Below are positions 45,373 to 57,065 of a stretch of 64,000 nt of DNA, one piece after another. Numbering within the stretch: the stretch's first letter is position 1; every line of letters begins with the position of its first letter. The position numbers and the translations under genes were made by a program. The notes under the pieces were generated by a model. It was given only the letters and a program-made list of their open reading frames with translations, was not told the origin of the DNA and made no database searches. Source of the stretch: Antilocapra americana (taxonomy: Eukaryota > Chordata > Mammalia > Artiodactyla > Antilocapridae); assembly GCA_007570785.1 (NCBI GenBank), contig ML662442.1, positions 30,143,681 through 30,207,680 on the forward strand, given 5' to 3'.

Positions 45373-45912
45373 GAAGCTGCAGGAAAGTATAATTCAAAAC
45401 AGTTCTAAATTAAGATTTATAGTTACCAAGCAAAGCTGAGGTCTACTTTCTCCAAAGTATTTTCATGTATATCATCTCATTTGATTTTCAGAAAACTCGT
45501 CCCTCAGAGAAGCATGGAGCTCCATGATGAACGACTTGGAGCTGAGGACGCAGGAGGTGTGAGAGGGTTTAGTAGAGAACCTCGGGCTCCATCTTGCAGT
45601 GACAGCTGACACAGTGCCCAGAGGCCTTGACATTCCACCCAGTTCTCGTCTCATCTAACTGCATTGCAATGGTTAACTGCATTGCAACATAATTCTTTTT
45701 GTTTCTTCCATTCCCTATATCCAAGCTTCCAGGGCAATCCATATCTCTTACTGCATGGGGTGGAATTTAATTCAACATATCTTGGAACAAGTTGAATAGA
45801 TTATTGATGAATTTGGAAGTTGTCCTTTCTCAATTCATAGAAATTGTCAAGAAATCTCCCAGCTGCAGGAGGGGGAAACCCCTTGACAAAAGGAAAAATG
45901 AACTTTCCTGCA
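45373..45912. other. Intron, nothing recognised
   Basis: Unique-looking. Confidence 0.4.
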
Positions 45913-45922
45913 ACCATATTGG

Positions 45923-46131
45923 GTTTCACTGATGGCTCAGTGGTAAAGAATTTGCCTGAAAATGCAGGAGATGTAGGTTCAATCCATTCGTTGGGAAGAT
46001 ACCATGGAGAAGGAAATGGCTCCCCATTCCAGTATTCTTGCCTGGAAAATCCCATGAGCAGAGGAGCCTGGTGGACTAAAGTCCATGGGGTTGCAAAGAG
46101 TCCAACATGACTGATCATGCACACACACACT
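45923..46131 (+). mobile_element. Bov-tA SINE
   Basis: Complete SINE with a (CA)n tail and a 10-bp target duplication 'accatattgg' (45913-45922, 46132-46141). Confidence 0.95.
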
Positions 46132-46314
46132 ACCATATTGGAATTCCTCATTCTCTTCTCTCAGTTGTACCTGGTGGTGGCAGGAGAGGCAGAAAAATGA
46201 AATAAATTTATCATAAAGAATATCTTGATGTGGCAACTGTCAAGGAAGGCATCATTGTATGGTTTTAATGGCTAATCAATTTTTTTCCTAAATAAGAAGT
46301 TTGGTACTACCAAC

Positions 46315-46740
46315 TGAAAAAAAATGCACTGCTTATAAGTTGAAAATTATGTTTTATTTGGTGAATTTTCTGAGGACTGAAGCACAAGAGACAGGCCCTT
46401 AAGCAGCTATAAAAGGGAGCGTTCTGAAGAAATAAGGGAGCAACCAGTATATATAGGCATTTTTAAAAAACAAATTGAGTATATATCAAAAGATTTCTGC
46501 TAATTAAATAAAAAATAAACATCTCAAGTTAAAGAATTTAATAAATACATAATGAATTTATGTATGGGAAGGTGCAATAGTCTTGGGTCACTGACATGCT
46601 CCTTAACTCCCTAGGGTCAGCATCCTGTTTTTCTCCATTCTGAATCCCCTCAAGGTGCACAGTCTTGACTATAGTGGCTGATAGCTTGATGGCTGCAACA
46701 TTCTTTATTTACTGATAAAGCAGGTAACATTCTTCACCCA
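46315..46740 (-). mobile_element. ERV LTR, antisense, second of the pair
   Basis: AATAAA opposite 46353-46358, then the same ordered blocks as 44356-44760, including 'atcaaaagatttctgctaat' and 'ggctgcaacattctttattt'. Confidence 0.6.
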
Positions 46741-46974
46741 CAGAACCTGATAAACAGCTGCCACCTTCTCTTATGTAGCCCCCAAAACTCACTTTTTAAT
46801 TCAAAAATATCACTGAGAAGTATCAGCAATATGGAAGAGTATTTGGTTATTTCATCATACAATCTTATATAATTATTATTACATTTTCCCAGAATTGCAT
46901 AATACTTGAAATCCACAAGTGCTTATAAAAAATGTGACAGACATTTAACACTTGTTCTTTTCCCTCTTTTTTTA

Positions 46975-47125
46975 AAAAAAATAATTTATTTTTTATTGAA
47001 GGATAGTGCTTTACAGAATTTTGCTGTTTTCTGTTAAACCTCAAGATCAATCAGTCATAGGTATACATATATCACCTCCCTTTTCAAACTCCCTCCCATG
47101 TCCCTCCCCATCCCACCCCATTTTC
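46975..47125 (-). mobile_element. L1 3' end, antisense
   Basis: T-rich tail followed by 'tgctttacagaattttgctg' and 'aggtatacatatatcacctc' is the 3' terminus of an artiodactyl L1 subfamily in reverse. Confidence 0.78.
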
Positions 47126-47139
47126 CCCCTTTTAATTTA

Positions 47140-47370
47140 AACTTTGTACCTATTATTGGACATATATACACTGCTATATTTAAAAGGAATAACCAACAAG
47201 GATCTACTGTATAGCAGTGGACTCTGCTTGGATGGGAGGGGAGCTCAGGGGAGAATGGATACATGTGTATATATATATATGGCTGAATTCCTTTGCTGTG
47301 CATGTAAAACTATCACAACATTGCTTGTTAACTGGCTATACCCCATTACAAAATTAAAGTTTTTTTAAAA
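47140..47370 (+). mobile_element. L1 3' end, sense, different subfamily
   Basis: 'aaccaacaaggatctactg' through 'ctatcacaacattgcttg' to 'taccccattacaaaattaaag' and an A/T tail. It is head-to-head with the preceding antisense 3' end. A short (TA)n lies at 47267-47279. Confidence 0.78.
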
Positions 47371-48182
47371 ATTAAGTTATCTAATGTCTTAAGATGTAAA
47401 AACAATGTGACCTTTGGGTTATGTTACTTTTATATAAACATGCTTTAAAAAATAACAATCTAGAGGCATCCCCTAAATTTGACATCCATGAACTGATATT
47501 CTCATCTATATGTCTCTCTTAATATATAGTTTTCGGGGAGACGGTGAGAACTCACTAAGCTGTAAAGAGATCTGTCACTTGGAAATGACCTTTATTGTCA
47601 AGTTAACCTGTGCATACACACAATGGCATCTTTTCTCTGGACTCATGATTCTGGGAAAGTTAATTTTAATCTTACTGTTATTATCTCTGATATTATTGTT
47701 TCCTTTGGGGTACACCATATGCAGAAAATAAGTTTAGAATGTGCACCTTGTCTCCAAATGCTTTTGCTCATCCTTTTCTCTAAGCCATGGCTTTAATATC
47801 CTTCATCTTAGCTCAGAGGTGCTGTTTAGCACTGGCAGTCCACTCATTTCTTTAGGTAAAATGAAAACAATTAACCGATAAGCTGAAGACTTCTCACTGT
47901 ATTGTATACAAGCCACTGATATCCTTAAAACAGAACTAACAGATGCGCCCTTAGATGCCAACAAGAACTCAAATAGGAGGCAGATACTCCTCTTACTCTA
48001 AAACTGCATAGAAATGATTACAATTAGCTTTGAAAACAAGTCCACACACTTGAAGTCCAAAAAAATTGGTAGCATTTTGTGTAGAGCTTTCATTTAATTA
48101 ATGACGCACTTGGCAAAGGAAATGGTTGCTTCCTGGTGCTGAAGATTAGGGAAAAGTTTGCAAGGACAGCTATAGTCTATGT
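47371..48182. other. Intron, repeat-free; possible conserved stretch near 48020-48150
   Basis: The part with 'catttaattaatgacgcac' looks like conserved noncoding DNA (homeodomain-type core), but this is impression only. Confidence 0.35.
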
Positions 48183-48315
48183 CAGGGGTCACTAAACTAA
48201 TATATCTGGCAGTTGCCATATTTTGTAACTAAGGAAGACAGCCATGTCCACGGCAGAGTTGAGTAGCTGTGAAGACCATCCGGCCTGCAAAGTCTGAAGT
48301 ATATGTTACAGATCT
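48183..48315 (+). mobile_element. MER1-type (hAT-Charlie) nonautonomous DNA transposon fragment
   Basis: 'ggcagagttgagtagctgtg' and 'catccggcctgcaaagtc' match a well-known nonautonomous hAT element. Exact subfamily not assigned. Confidence 0.6.
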
Positions 48316-48777
48316 GTTCTTTTATCGAACTGCTTGTGAACCCTGTGGATGTAGACACATCAACAAATACTCAAACAGATACAAAAATACAGTATATGAT
48401 GATGACATCTCACAATTTTACTTTGGGTTGACTTGCAAATAATAAATCTGAATATTAGATATGATTTTGTCTGTAAACAGAATAAATTTCTTAGCAAATT
48501 TTCAACCCTTGATGTGAATTCCATTCTTCTCATCTTCCATGACAATATATACAGTTATTATGGCATTGAAATGGTTTCTAATATCCATCAACTCAAAGAA
48601 TGAATCAAAACAGTGACTTGCTATTGTGGGATCTCAATGTTTAACTTTTCAGCAGGTGTCATCAACTTGAGATCTAAAGAGTCCATATCAATCAAAAGCT
48701 TTTTGCTTCCTCTGTGAACATTCCTAAATAAACATTCAGTGTAGAAAACTGAAGTTTAACCTTTAATGTTTTTTTGT
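48316..48777. other. Intron, nothing recognised
   Basis: Unique-looking. Confidence 0.4.
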
Positions 48778-48789
48778 AGAAGTAAGCCT

Positions 48790-49017
48790 GCATGCACGTA
48801 CATGATAAATCACTTCAGTCGTGTCCGACTCTTTGTGACCCTATGAACTGTAGCCTCCCAGGCTCCTCTGTCCATGGGATTCTCCAGGTAAGAATACTGA
48901 GGTGGGTTGCCAAGCCCTTCTCCCAAGAATCTTTCAGACCCAGGGATCAACCCGCATCTCTTGCATCTCCTGCATTGTCAGGCAGGTTCTTTACCACTAG
49001 TGCCACCTGGGAAGCCC
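48790..49017 (-). mobile_element. Bov-tA SINE
   Basis: Complete antisense SINE with a 12-bp target duplication 'agaagtaag(c/t)ct', one mismatch (48778-48789, 49018-49029). Confidence 0.95.
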
Positions 49018-49029
49018 AGAAGTAAGTCT

Positions 49030-50554
49030 ATCATTGAATAAATAATTGTGAATACCTACCATGCCAGGCACTGTACCAGACATCAGGGATGCAGCAGAGA
49101 AGGAGATGTGCGTGGCCCCTGTCCTGGGAGCTTAGTACTTACTTCTAACATAAGGTGGGACTTTTGCTTAAAGCTGGGACTGGTTAGTGCACAAAGACAA
49201 CACCAATACAATCCATAATTGCTGAGACTTCCAGAGCAATGGGAGACAGCTCTACTCCTGCTCAAAAGTGCCTGGTTCCATGAAACATCAAGAAGGAACT
49301 ACATGTGACACTAGTAGCCAGAATTTACATTCAAGTTATGCTGAGTTACACTGCTAAGTGAGAAGGCCTGCAGAATGGTTTACAATGTGCTTATTAAAAA
49401 AAAAATAAAACCATAGTTTAAAATATATTTAAATAAGGAAGAAACTACATGTATGACTAAGTTAGTGTTTAGTAATGTAAGAGTGAAGAGTTTTAGTTAC
49501 ATAGAAAGAATGAAGTAAATAGAAACAGAGAAATCATTTAATTTGCTATACATGTTTGTCAATCAAAACCAAGAAGAAGTCACTTATTAAAATCAACTTC
49601 TAATCAGTGTCTCATTGAAATTTTGTCACATTTTTCAATAGCACTTTTGCAATGACTATAGTCTCCCTTCTTTAAGGTACGTGACTATCATCTACTGGAA
49701 AATATTCCTCATAAATGGACAAATTGCACTGTGGGCAGCCTGGACAACCGTGCATGCCAGCTTTCTGATATGAACAGTGATGAAACTGAGCCAAATAAGA
49801 GATTAATCAAGATAAGGAATTCAGAAGAGAATAGCTGGCATTTCAGAGACTGGTGGTATAGCAAGTGTAGTAAGTATGGAAATACTACATGGAGATTATA
49901 TTGATAGAAATTAGCTATTAAAATAATTATAATATAAAAACAGTAGACAGAAGTCAGGAAATAAAGAAAGGATAGCATGAATTATCTCTTATAGGGGGAA
50001 GTAAATAAAAACTCTCAAAACTTTAAGTACGGTCTTTTTAAAAAATCTCCCATCTATGGTAGCCCCTAAATATGTCTAAAGTGATGTTTCACTTTTAGTC
50101 AAGACAATGTCTGAGCCAATCTTTGTTCTTTCTCTTAGCAAACTGATGCTCTGATTTCTGTGACCCCATCCATGAGAGATGGATCCATACAGGTCTGCTG
50201 ACAAAATTAGGTGTCTGAGAATGCAGGAGGGGGCCAGGGTATGCACCATGATGACAAACACACCCAACACATTCTCCTGGAAGACAGCTAGCTGGTTTTT
50301 CCTGGCTATGCTCCAGTCCAACCACAAGCCTTTCCATTTGAAACTTCTGCATCACTATTAGCTCATTCTGTTATTCCTTACAGCTTGTCCTGATGAGATG
50401 AGTTTAAAATATCTGCTTGTGATGTGGAGTTTATGAATAGATTTGTGTAGCAGGAATTTTGACTTCTGATCTCCCTCACAATTTATCCCCAACTTCTCTA
50501 ATCCTTTCAACATTTCTGGTAAATGGAAATTGCCAATGCGCCAGAGACTGGCTA
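49030..50554. other. Intron; old L2-like piece at 49040-49135, otherwise unique
   Basis: 'catgccaggcactgtacc' and 'ggcccctgtcctgggagc' resemble L2-type 3' sequence. The following 1.4 kb shows no repeat I can name. Confidence 0.45.
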
Positions 50555-51015
50555 CTTGCTCACTAAACTTCTTTTACTTTCTTCCCACACAAACAGTTTG
50601 ACTACATTTCCCAGCCTCCCTTGCAGTAGCATGTAGCCACATGACTGAGTTCCAGCCAATGGAATGAGGAGGAGGTTATGTAGCCCATAAAGCCTCTAGG
50701 CTATCTCACAGAGAGCCCTGAAGAGGACTGCAAGAGCCTGGCCCAGGAACCAGGAAATTTTTTCCTAAGGAGCCAGACAGTAAATATTTCAGGCTTATGT
50801 CATACAGATCCTGTCACAACTCCTTGGTGCTGCTGTTGTAGGCCTAAAGCAGCCATGAATAACATACAAATAAATGGACATGGCTACAGTCCTATAAAAT
50901 TATATTTACAAAAATGGGAAGCTGGCTCATAGTTCATAGTTTTTGATCCTTGCTCCAGAGGATGGCAGAGCCACAAGATGGAAGGAACCCGGGTTCGTGA
51001 ATGACTGCCTGGTGA
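50555..51015 (+). mobile_element. Old LTR-like repeat split by a hAT element
   Basis: 'actacatttcccagcctccc', 'ccacatgactgagttcc' and, after the insert, 'gtgaatgactgcctgg' are consecutive blocks of a common mammalian repeat, probably LTR-derived. Family tentative. Confidence 0.5.
50745..50935 (-). mobile_element. MER1-type hAT fragment, nested
   Basis: 'gacagtaaatatttcaggc', 'tgctgttgtaggcctaaagc' and 'atggacatggctacagtcc' are the reverse complement of the family seen at 48183-48315, covering more of it. Confidence 0.65.
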
Positions 51016-52040
51016 GCACTCCCTCCCACCCGTGAAAGCATTTACCCTAATTCAGCAATATAGAAACCTCAGGAGACACTATACCAAGTTGTCAGGCAGG
51101 GGAAAACCAAGTCTAAACATTCATTGCTCTCACTATTTGCTATTTCATGTGAAACACTTTGAGGCCTCAGTGATGCTGGTTTCTCCAATTTTCTACTCGC
51201 CAGTCATAGTTTTAAAAAATACAAAGTCATAAAAGCTGCGTTGGTTTTTAAATCTACCATTTATAATTGTATCAGGGATAATGAACTTAAAATTCACAGC
51301 CTTTTAAGATTCTGTTCTTACAAAAAGAAATATAACTGGTCACATATGTGGGTATTTTTGTAAATAAGATGTGCAGTATTGCTTTATGCTTACTGGCTGC
51401 TGAAGCTGCCTGCCCTGGCTTTTCAAGTGCAGTTCCATTACTGAAATTGCTTACTGTCGCCAAGGATCAACAGGGTTGCTTGGCTGCAGATTCAGATCCA
51501 CGACTAATGAAAGATTCCACTCTTGATGCAATCTCTGCAAACTCTGGCACTGAAACTCAGATGTTAAGGATGCTTGAAATTTCTGGTCTATTCAAGTTTC
51601 AGTGGTTTGGAATCTCATCCTTTGCATTAATCCGCCTGGTGATTTTTTGGTGTTCTTGTCACCTTTATTTATAAATAAAGAGTTAGGAGCTGAAACAGTG
51701 TTTGGAGCATAGCAGGCATAGAATACATAAACATTTGCTGAATGAAGTTCTTTTAAACTTAGTGCATAACAATATATTATTAAATTAGCCCTACATTCAG
51801 AGTTATTAAACTTTTCTCGCCAAGTCTCCTATAACAACAACAGCAAAACCAGTAAGAGAAACTGGCACATGTTGGGGGGTAATTTTTAGTGGCTGACAGA
51901 GAGGGTCAGGTTGAATCAGGGAGCCTGACACCTGTCCTCATAGGATGTAATCTGGATTGCTTGAATAGTCAGTTGACGATGTAAGAAACTTTTCTGATTA
52001 TTTGTCAAAAATAACTCATGGCAATTACAAGAAATTAAGC

Positions 52041-52164
52041 TGGTTTAAAAATGAGACTAAAACATACTGATAAAGTTCTAAGTGTGTTTAAAAATGAGAC
52101 TAAAAATGTGTTTAAAATGTGGTTTAAAATGAGACTAAAACATACAGATAAACTTTTAAATGTG
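52041..52164 (+). repeat. Local imperfect duplication, about 45-bp unit
   Basis: The unit beginning 'tggtttaaaaatgagacta' at 52041-52086 recurs at 52119-52164, with a shortened third piece between (about 52087-52110). Confidence 0.85.
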
Positions 52165-52180
52165 ATTCATAGGAATCACA
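52161..52180. repeat. Short perfect inverted repeat
   Basis: 'tgtgattc', four bases, 'gaatcaca': an 8-bp stem that could form a small hairpin. Confidence 0.7.
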
Positions 52181-53464
52181 TTACCCAGAATAAAGTGGCC
52201 TTCTTGGACAAATGATTTTGAAAAGTCTCCCTTTTTCAGTAGTGAATTTGTGGGTGGTATAAACATCTTCCTGATGTAAGTGTATAAGTTTTATGAAGCC
52301 CTTACCTTCCTAAAATATTACTCTTGCACTAGAATCACCTGTGGCTTCATGCTGCTCTGTTTGGGGAACGAGGTAAGCCAATGGACTAAGTGGAGTATTT
52401 TTAAAGGGGACTTAGACTTTATAGTATGAATTTTTTTTCTCTATCAACTTTTTATTTATTTTGATAAAGCTACAAAAATAATCACCTCTTATGAAGTTAC
52501 TCTCAAGTTTAACCATTACAGCAGTTCTGTGGCAATATTAAGCCTTGATAAGGTAATAGCAAAATGAAATGAAGTAAGCCATTTTCTATTTTAAATATCA
52601 GGCAAAAGGGAATATCCTGTACATTCAACACTGGCTAATTTTTTTTCCTGAAGAATGTTCAGTACATAATGGCATATCATGAAAGAATGATATTTTATTT
52701 TAACATTTGAATTTTTAAAATTTATGGGTATCATCTAAAAATTCTACTGTAATGAAGGAATCAAGGAATTCAGTTGAAAATGACTGCTATAATATTTTTA
52801 AAATGTTTATGCATGAGACCTAGTTCTGCCTTTTCAGATAAGGAATAAGAGAAATCTCAAACAAAATTATTTAAAACTACATATCCAGTTATAAAATCTG
52901 ACTGTTTAAGAGCAGCATCCTAAAAATGGAATGAGAGAGAGATTGCTAATCCTGAACTATACTTGCACTCAGAGAAATACATCACCACTGGTCACCATTC
53001 AAAAATTATGTAATGCCTTCAAAGGCTCCCTAAAGAAAGTCTAATCACCTTGAAGTTTGGAGAGAAGAAGTAACTGGATCAAAACACTTAACTAATAAAG
53101 AGAAGCCACAAGTTAAATCTGGGCTCCCTTGGCTTTGCAGCCCAAGCTTATTTTGCCACAGCAGACTGCTGAACTCATGCTTGACACAGCAGACACTGAA
53201 GTAATCTTCCCACCCAATTCATTTTCTCACCACCTGATGTTGTTTTTTCTTCTTTCTTAAGTCACCTATCAGCAGGCAACATAACTACTTTAAAAAGCAG
53301 CTGGGAAATTCAGCAAAGCACAGTGTGTATAGGTAGGTGGAGGGTGGTTTCACTGCCCAGAACTGGCTTCTGAAGAGCACATTCACATGTCCCATGTGGT
53401 CCAGCTTGAAGCCAATGTACCCTTATTTGTCTTGGGGTAAGTTATTAATGGGCTTCCTGCAGCA

Positions 53465-54130
53465 GGCAGAATAATGGACTCCCCAAAATGTTCACATCCT
53501 AATCCCTGAAAGCTGTGAATATATTACCCTATGTGGTAAAAGGGGCTTTGCATATGTGATGAAGTTAAGCATTTTGAGATGGTGACATTATTCTGAGTTA
53601 TCTGGGTGGTCCAATATAATCACTTGAGTCCTTATAAGAGACATAGGAATGGCAGAGTCAGATCTGAAGATGCTACAGTGACAGATTTGAAGATTGAGGA
53701 AGGGGCCATGAGCCAAGGAATGCAGGTAACCTCCAGAAGCTGGAAAGGACAAAGAAACAGATTCTCTCCTAGAGTCTCCAGAAACCACACAGCTCTGCTA
53801 ACTCTTGATTTCAACCTGGTGAGACTTCTGACCTTCATTGAAGTGAAAGTGTTATTTGCTCAGTCATGTCTGGCTCTTTGTGACCACATGGACTGTAACC
53901 TGCCAGGCTGCTCTGTCCATAGACTTCTCCAGGCAAGAATATTGGAGTAGGTTTCCATTCCCTTCTCCAGGGGATCTTCCTGATCTAGGAATCAAATGCA
54001 GGTCTCCTGCACTGCAGGCAGATTTTTTATTGTCTGAGCCACCAGGGAAGTCTCTGACCTCTAGTACTGTAAGGTAATAAATCTGTGTTGTTTTTAACTA
54101 CTAAGTACATGCTAATTTGTTACAGCCATC
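53465..54130 (+). mobile_element. MLT1-type LTR split by a Bov-tA
   Basis: Blocks 'cacatcctaatccctgaaag', 'gggctttgcatatgtgatg', 'gagccaaggaatgcagg' and 'gattctctcctagagtctcc' end at 53834. The LTR resumes after the SINE with 'ctgtaaggtaataaatctg' and 'tttgttacagccatcatagg'. Confidence 0.72.
53835..54052 (-). mobile_element. Bov-tA SINE nested in MLT1
   Basis: Complete antisense SINE. An 8-bp duplication 'tctgacct' flanks it (53827-53834, 54053-54060) and is MLT1 sequence. Confidence 0.94.
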
Positions 54131-55035
54131 ATAGGCATACTCCTTCAATTTCAAAAGTATTTTTGTGTTCAGTAAATAAGGGGATAGAGTTCATAACTGG
54201 TCAAGCTTTGACCTTGAAAAGCCATGACACCATCAACTTGAAAACTTCCCATGTGACTCTCTTCCTAGGTTTGGTTTTAGGGAATCTCTGCGGTCCAGCA
54301 GAGCTCATCTCCTGTAATTTCCAAGGATTGCTATGGATTTACTGTTCTGGACTCCATAGTGTTGGTGCAATAAAGAAAAGAAATGTGACCACTTCTCAAA
54401 AGTCTCATAAAATTAGAGTCTGAAAGAGCTCTATACCATGTAGACAGCCTAATTCAGAATTAAGTCCTTTGCTTCCTTGAGATGTGGGGCTTTATTGCCC
54501 AGTCAGCACAAGAGGCAGAGAAGCTGCAGACAGTGGGTGGGGAAGGGAATGGATTTTTTCCAAGGATAGAAAGCAAGAAAAAAGCAAATAATCAATGTAG
54601 GGCAGGAGAGCTTCATTTAATTATTTAGTTCTGCCTGGGTAAGCAACATCTGTGGGCAAAATCCCTCTTTTCTCAACTGGTAGATATTTATAACCAGACC
54701 AGAGGTTGCTCAAAGACATAATGATGAGCTGAAAGAATAAATTCTAACTGCAGACTGTATAAACCTAAATGAGATCCCAGAGGTCACTGGTTAATCATCA
54801 GAAAAATAAGTCCCCTCCACAGCATCCCTCTCACATTTTTGCCCCACTTCCTCCAGGGAGGGGAACTCCCAAGAGTTTATTCCACTTTCAGATGACTAAC
54901 TGTGAACAAGGTCTCTTTCTGTTTCACTATAATCTTATAACGTTCACCCTCTGGTCCTGGTGCCACCTGCTTGCAGCCACATACAGTAATTCTGAACAAG
55001 TGACTCTCAGTTCTGGTCGCACACCAAGATCAATG
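54131..55035. other. Intron, nothing recognised
   Basis: A 112-codon plus-strand frame at 54085-54423 has no known motif and is antisense to SLC35F1. Treated as chance. Confidence 0.4.
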
Positions 55036-55173
55036 GTTGTTCAGTTGCTAAGTCATGTCTAACTCTTTGTGACCCTATGGATTGCAGCCCGCCAGCCTTC
55101 CCTGTCCTTCACCATCTCCCAGAGTTTGCTCAAACTCACGTCCATGGAGTTGGTGATGCCATCCAACCATCTC
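55036..55173 (-). mobile_element. BovB LINE 3' terminus, about 140 bp
   Basis: 'ttcagttgctaagtcatgtc' to 'gatgccatccaaccatctc' is the BovB 3' end in reverse. Confidence 0.9.
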
Positions 55174-55179
55174 AGTTGG

Positions 55180-55305
55180 GGGTCTTAAAAACTCCAATGC
55201 CCATGCTGCACTGCAGACTGCCAAAATATAGAATCAGTGAATGGGATCCAAGCATCAGTATTTTTAAAAACTCTCCAGGTGATTCCAATGTTTAATTAAG
55301 GTCGA
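55180..55305 (+). mobile_element. MER5-type hAT fragment
   Basis: 'aaaactccaatgcccatgc', 'agcatcagtatttttaaaaa' and 'ctccaggtgattccaatg' match MER5. Confidence 0.7.
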
Positions 55306-55546
55306 GGGGTACTAGCTTAAGCTCTCTTCAACACTACACTTTCAATAAAGACACCCTGACCGGAAATGCATCTTCTCTTCCTTAGGCTGTGACTTTCAAC
55401 CATCTCCTTAGGGCAGACACTGTGAGGCAACTGGCAGTCATTACTAAACCCTGAAGAGGAGTGGTATCCAAAACCACCTGGGAAGACTTGGTGGCCCAAA
55501 GGCCATGGTGAGCTTGAACTGGTTCCTTTTGTGGTTTTAAAAGTAT

Positions 55547-55772
55547 GTGTGTGTGTGCTAAGATGCTTCAGTTGTGTCCAACTCTTTGAGACCCTGTGGA
55601 CTGTAGCCCAACAGACTCCTCTGTCCATGGGATTATCCAGGCAAGAATACTGGAGTGGGCTGCTATGCCCTCCTCCAGGGGATCTTTCCAACCCAGGGAT
55701 CGAACCTGCTTCTCTTAAGTCTCCTGCATTGGCAGGTGGGTTCTTTACCACTAGCACCATGTGGGAAGCCCC
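55547..55772 (-). mobile_element. Bov-tA SINE
   Basis: Complete antisense SINE with (GT)n tail and a perfect 11-bp duplication 'tttaaaagtat' (55536-55546, 55773-55783). Confidence 0.96.
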
Positions 55773-55784
55773 TTTAAAAGTATA

Positions 55785-56460
55785 ACAGATAGATAAATTG
55801 GAATTCATCAGTATTAAAAACTTTTGTGCTTCCAAGGACACTAACAAGAAAATGAAAAGACAAACAGAATGGGAGAACTGTAAGCCCAGTAATTGTACTC
55901 TTGGGTGTTTATTTCAGAGAAATGAAAACTTTGTTCACACAAGAAGCTGTACATGAGTGTTCATAGCAGCTTTATATGTAATAACCTCAAACAGAAATAA
56001 CCCAGATTCTTTCACTGAGTCTGTGGTTAAATAAGTTTTGGTATAACCATGCCATGAAACGGTACTCAGCAATGAAATAGAAAGAGCTACCGATATAAAT
56101 AGCTGGATGAATCTTAAGATGATTATGCTGAAAAATTATGCTGTGAAAAGAGTCAATCCCAAAAGGTTACATACTGTATTATTCCATCTACATGCCATTC
56201 TCAAAGTGACAAATTTAGAGAAATGGAGAATAAATTAGAGTGAGTGCTAAGTAGGTATGGTTGTAAAAAGGCAATAAGAACACTTGTGGAAATGGAAATG
56301 TTCTGTTTGTTAACTGGGTCAGTGTTAATATCCTGATACTATATCACAGTTTTGCAAGATGTCACCAATGAGCGAAACTAGATAAAGGGTAAGTGGGAAC
56401 TCTTGTATTATTTCTTAAAACTTGTAGATTCAAAATTGCGAATCTATAACTTTATCTTGA
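55785..56460 (+). mobile_element. Old L1 (ORF2 end and 3' UTR)
   Basis: 'aaaacttttgtgcttccaag', 'gttcatagcagctttatatg' and 'aaaaggttacatactgtatt' follow the 3' part of old mammalian L1s, with internal deletions and no usable frame. Confidence 0.72.
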
Positions 56461-56939
56461 AAGTTTGATTTAAAAAAAACAATAGGAATGAATTTAGAGA
56501 AAACACCTATTGTGTTGAATCAATTTTGCCTTATGGGAATTAATCTGTTAAACTGTAACCAAATATATGTGTATACTGCAAAGCATTGTTTTAAGAATTA
56601 AAAAAACTTCTGTGACTCCTCCAAATTGGTGAATCCAGGAAAATCATTTTCAGATAACACAGGTTCCCTTCTGATGGCATGATGAGAGGTACTACATGAC
56701 TTCCTCTTCTCCCGAGTTACTTCTCCTAAGTTGGCAGTAACATAAATGATAAGAGGAGAAGATGGACTTTGAAGAATTGGAATTTGCCTGGTTCATCAGC
56801 CTTCTCAGTTCCTGATGTTTGTTTATGTAGAGAGCCCCAAGTCTAATCAAATGAAGCGAAGTGTGAGGGAGGAGTGACAGACTCAAACAGGCACAAACAC
56901 TGTTCAGGTACCCCTTTCAGGTATTTGTTCTCACACTCA
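56461..56939. other. Intron, nothing recognised
   Basis: Unique-looking. Confidence 0.4.
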
Positions 56940-57065
56940 GAGAATGTCAGCCTCACTGGCAGCAGACGCCCCGGAAGATTCCCAGAAGCTGATGCTGTGG
57001 CCCCGAGGCTATGGACCAGGAATCTGCATTTTTAGCAGTTTCCCCTGGTGAGAGCAGACTTTCTG
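56940..57065 (+). mobile_element. MER5-like fragment
   Basis: 'cagaagctgatgctgtggcc', 'ccaggaatctgcatttttag' resemble MER5-type text. Diverged. Confidence 0.45.

Larger units (their letters stand above)
51016..53464. other. Intron, 2.4 kb mostly unique
   Basis: Contains a MIR 3' scrap (51690-51755: 'gagcatagcaggcatag', 'aaacatttgctgaatgaag') and a local duplication (52041-52164). AT-rich otherwise, with no gene. Confidence 0.5.

Noticed and set aside
46975..47370. Twin-primed L1 like the BovB at 4.3-8.4 kb
   Set aside because: Both halves are 3' termini, which twin priming cannot produce from one RNA.
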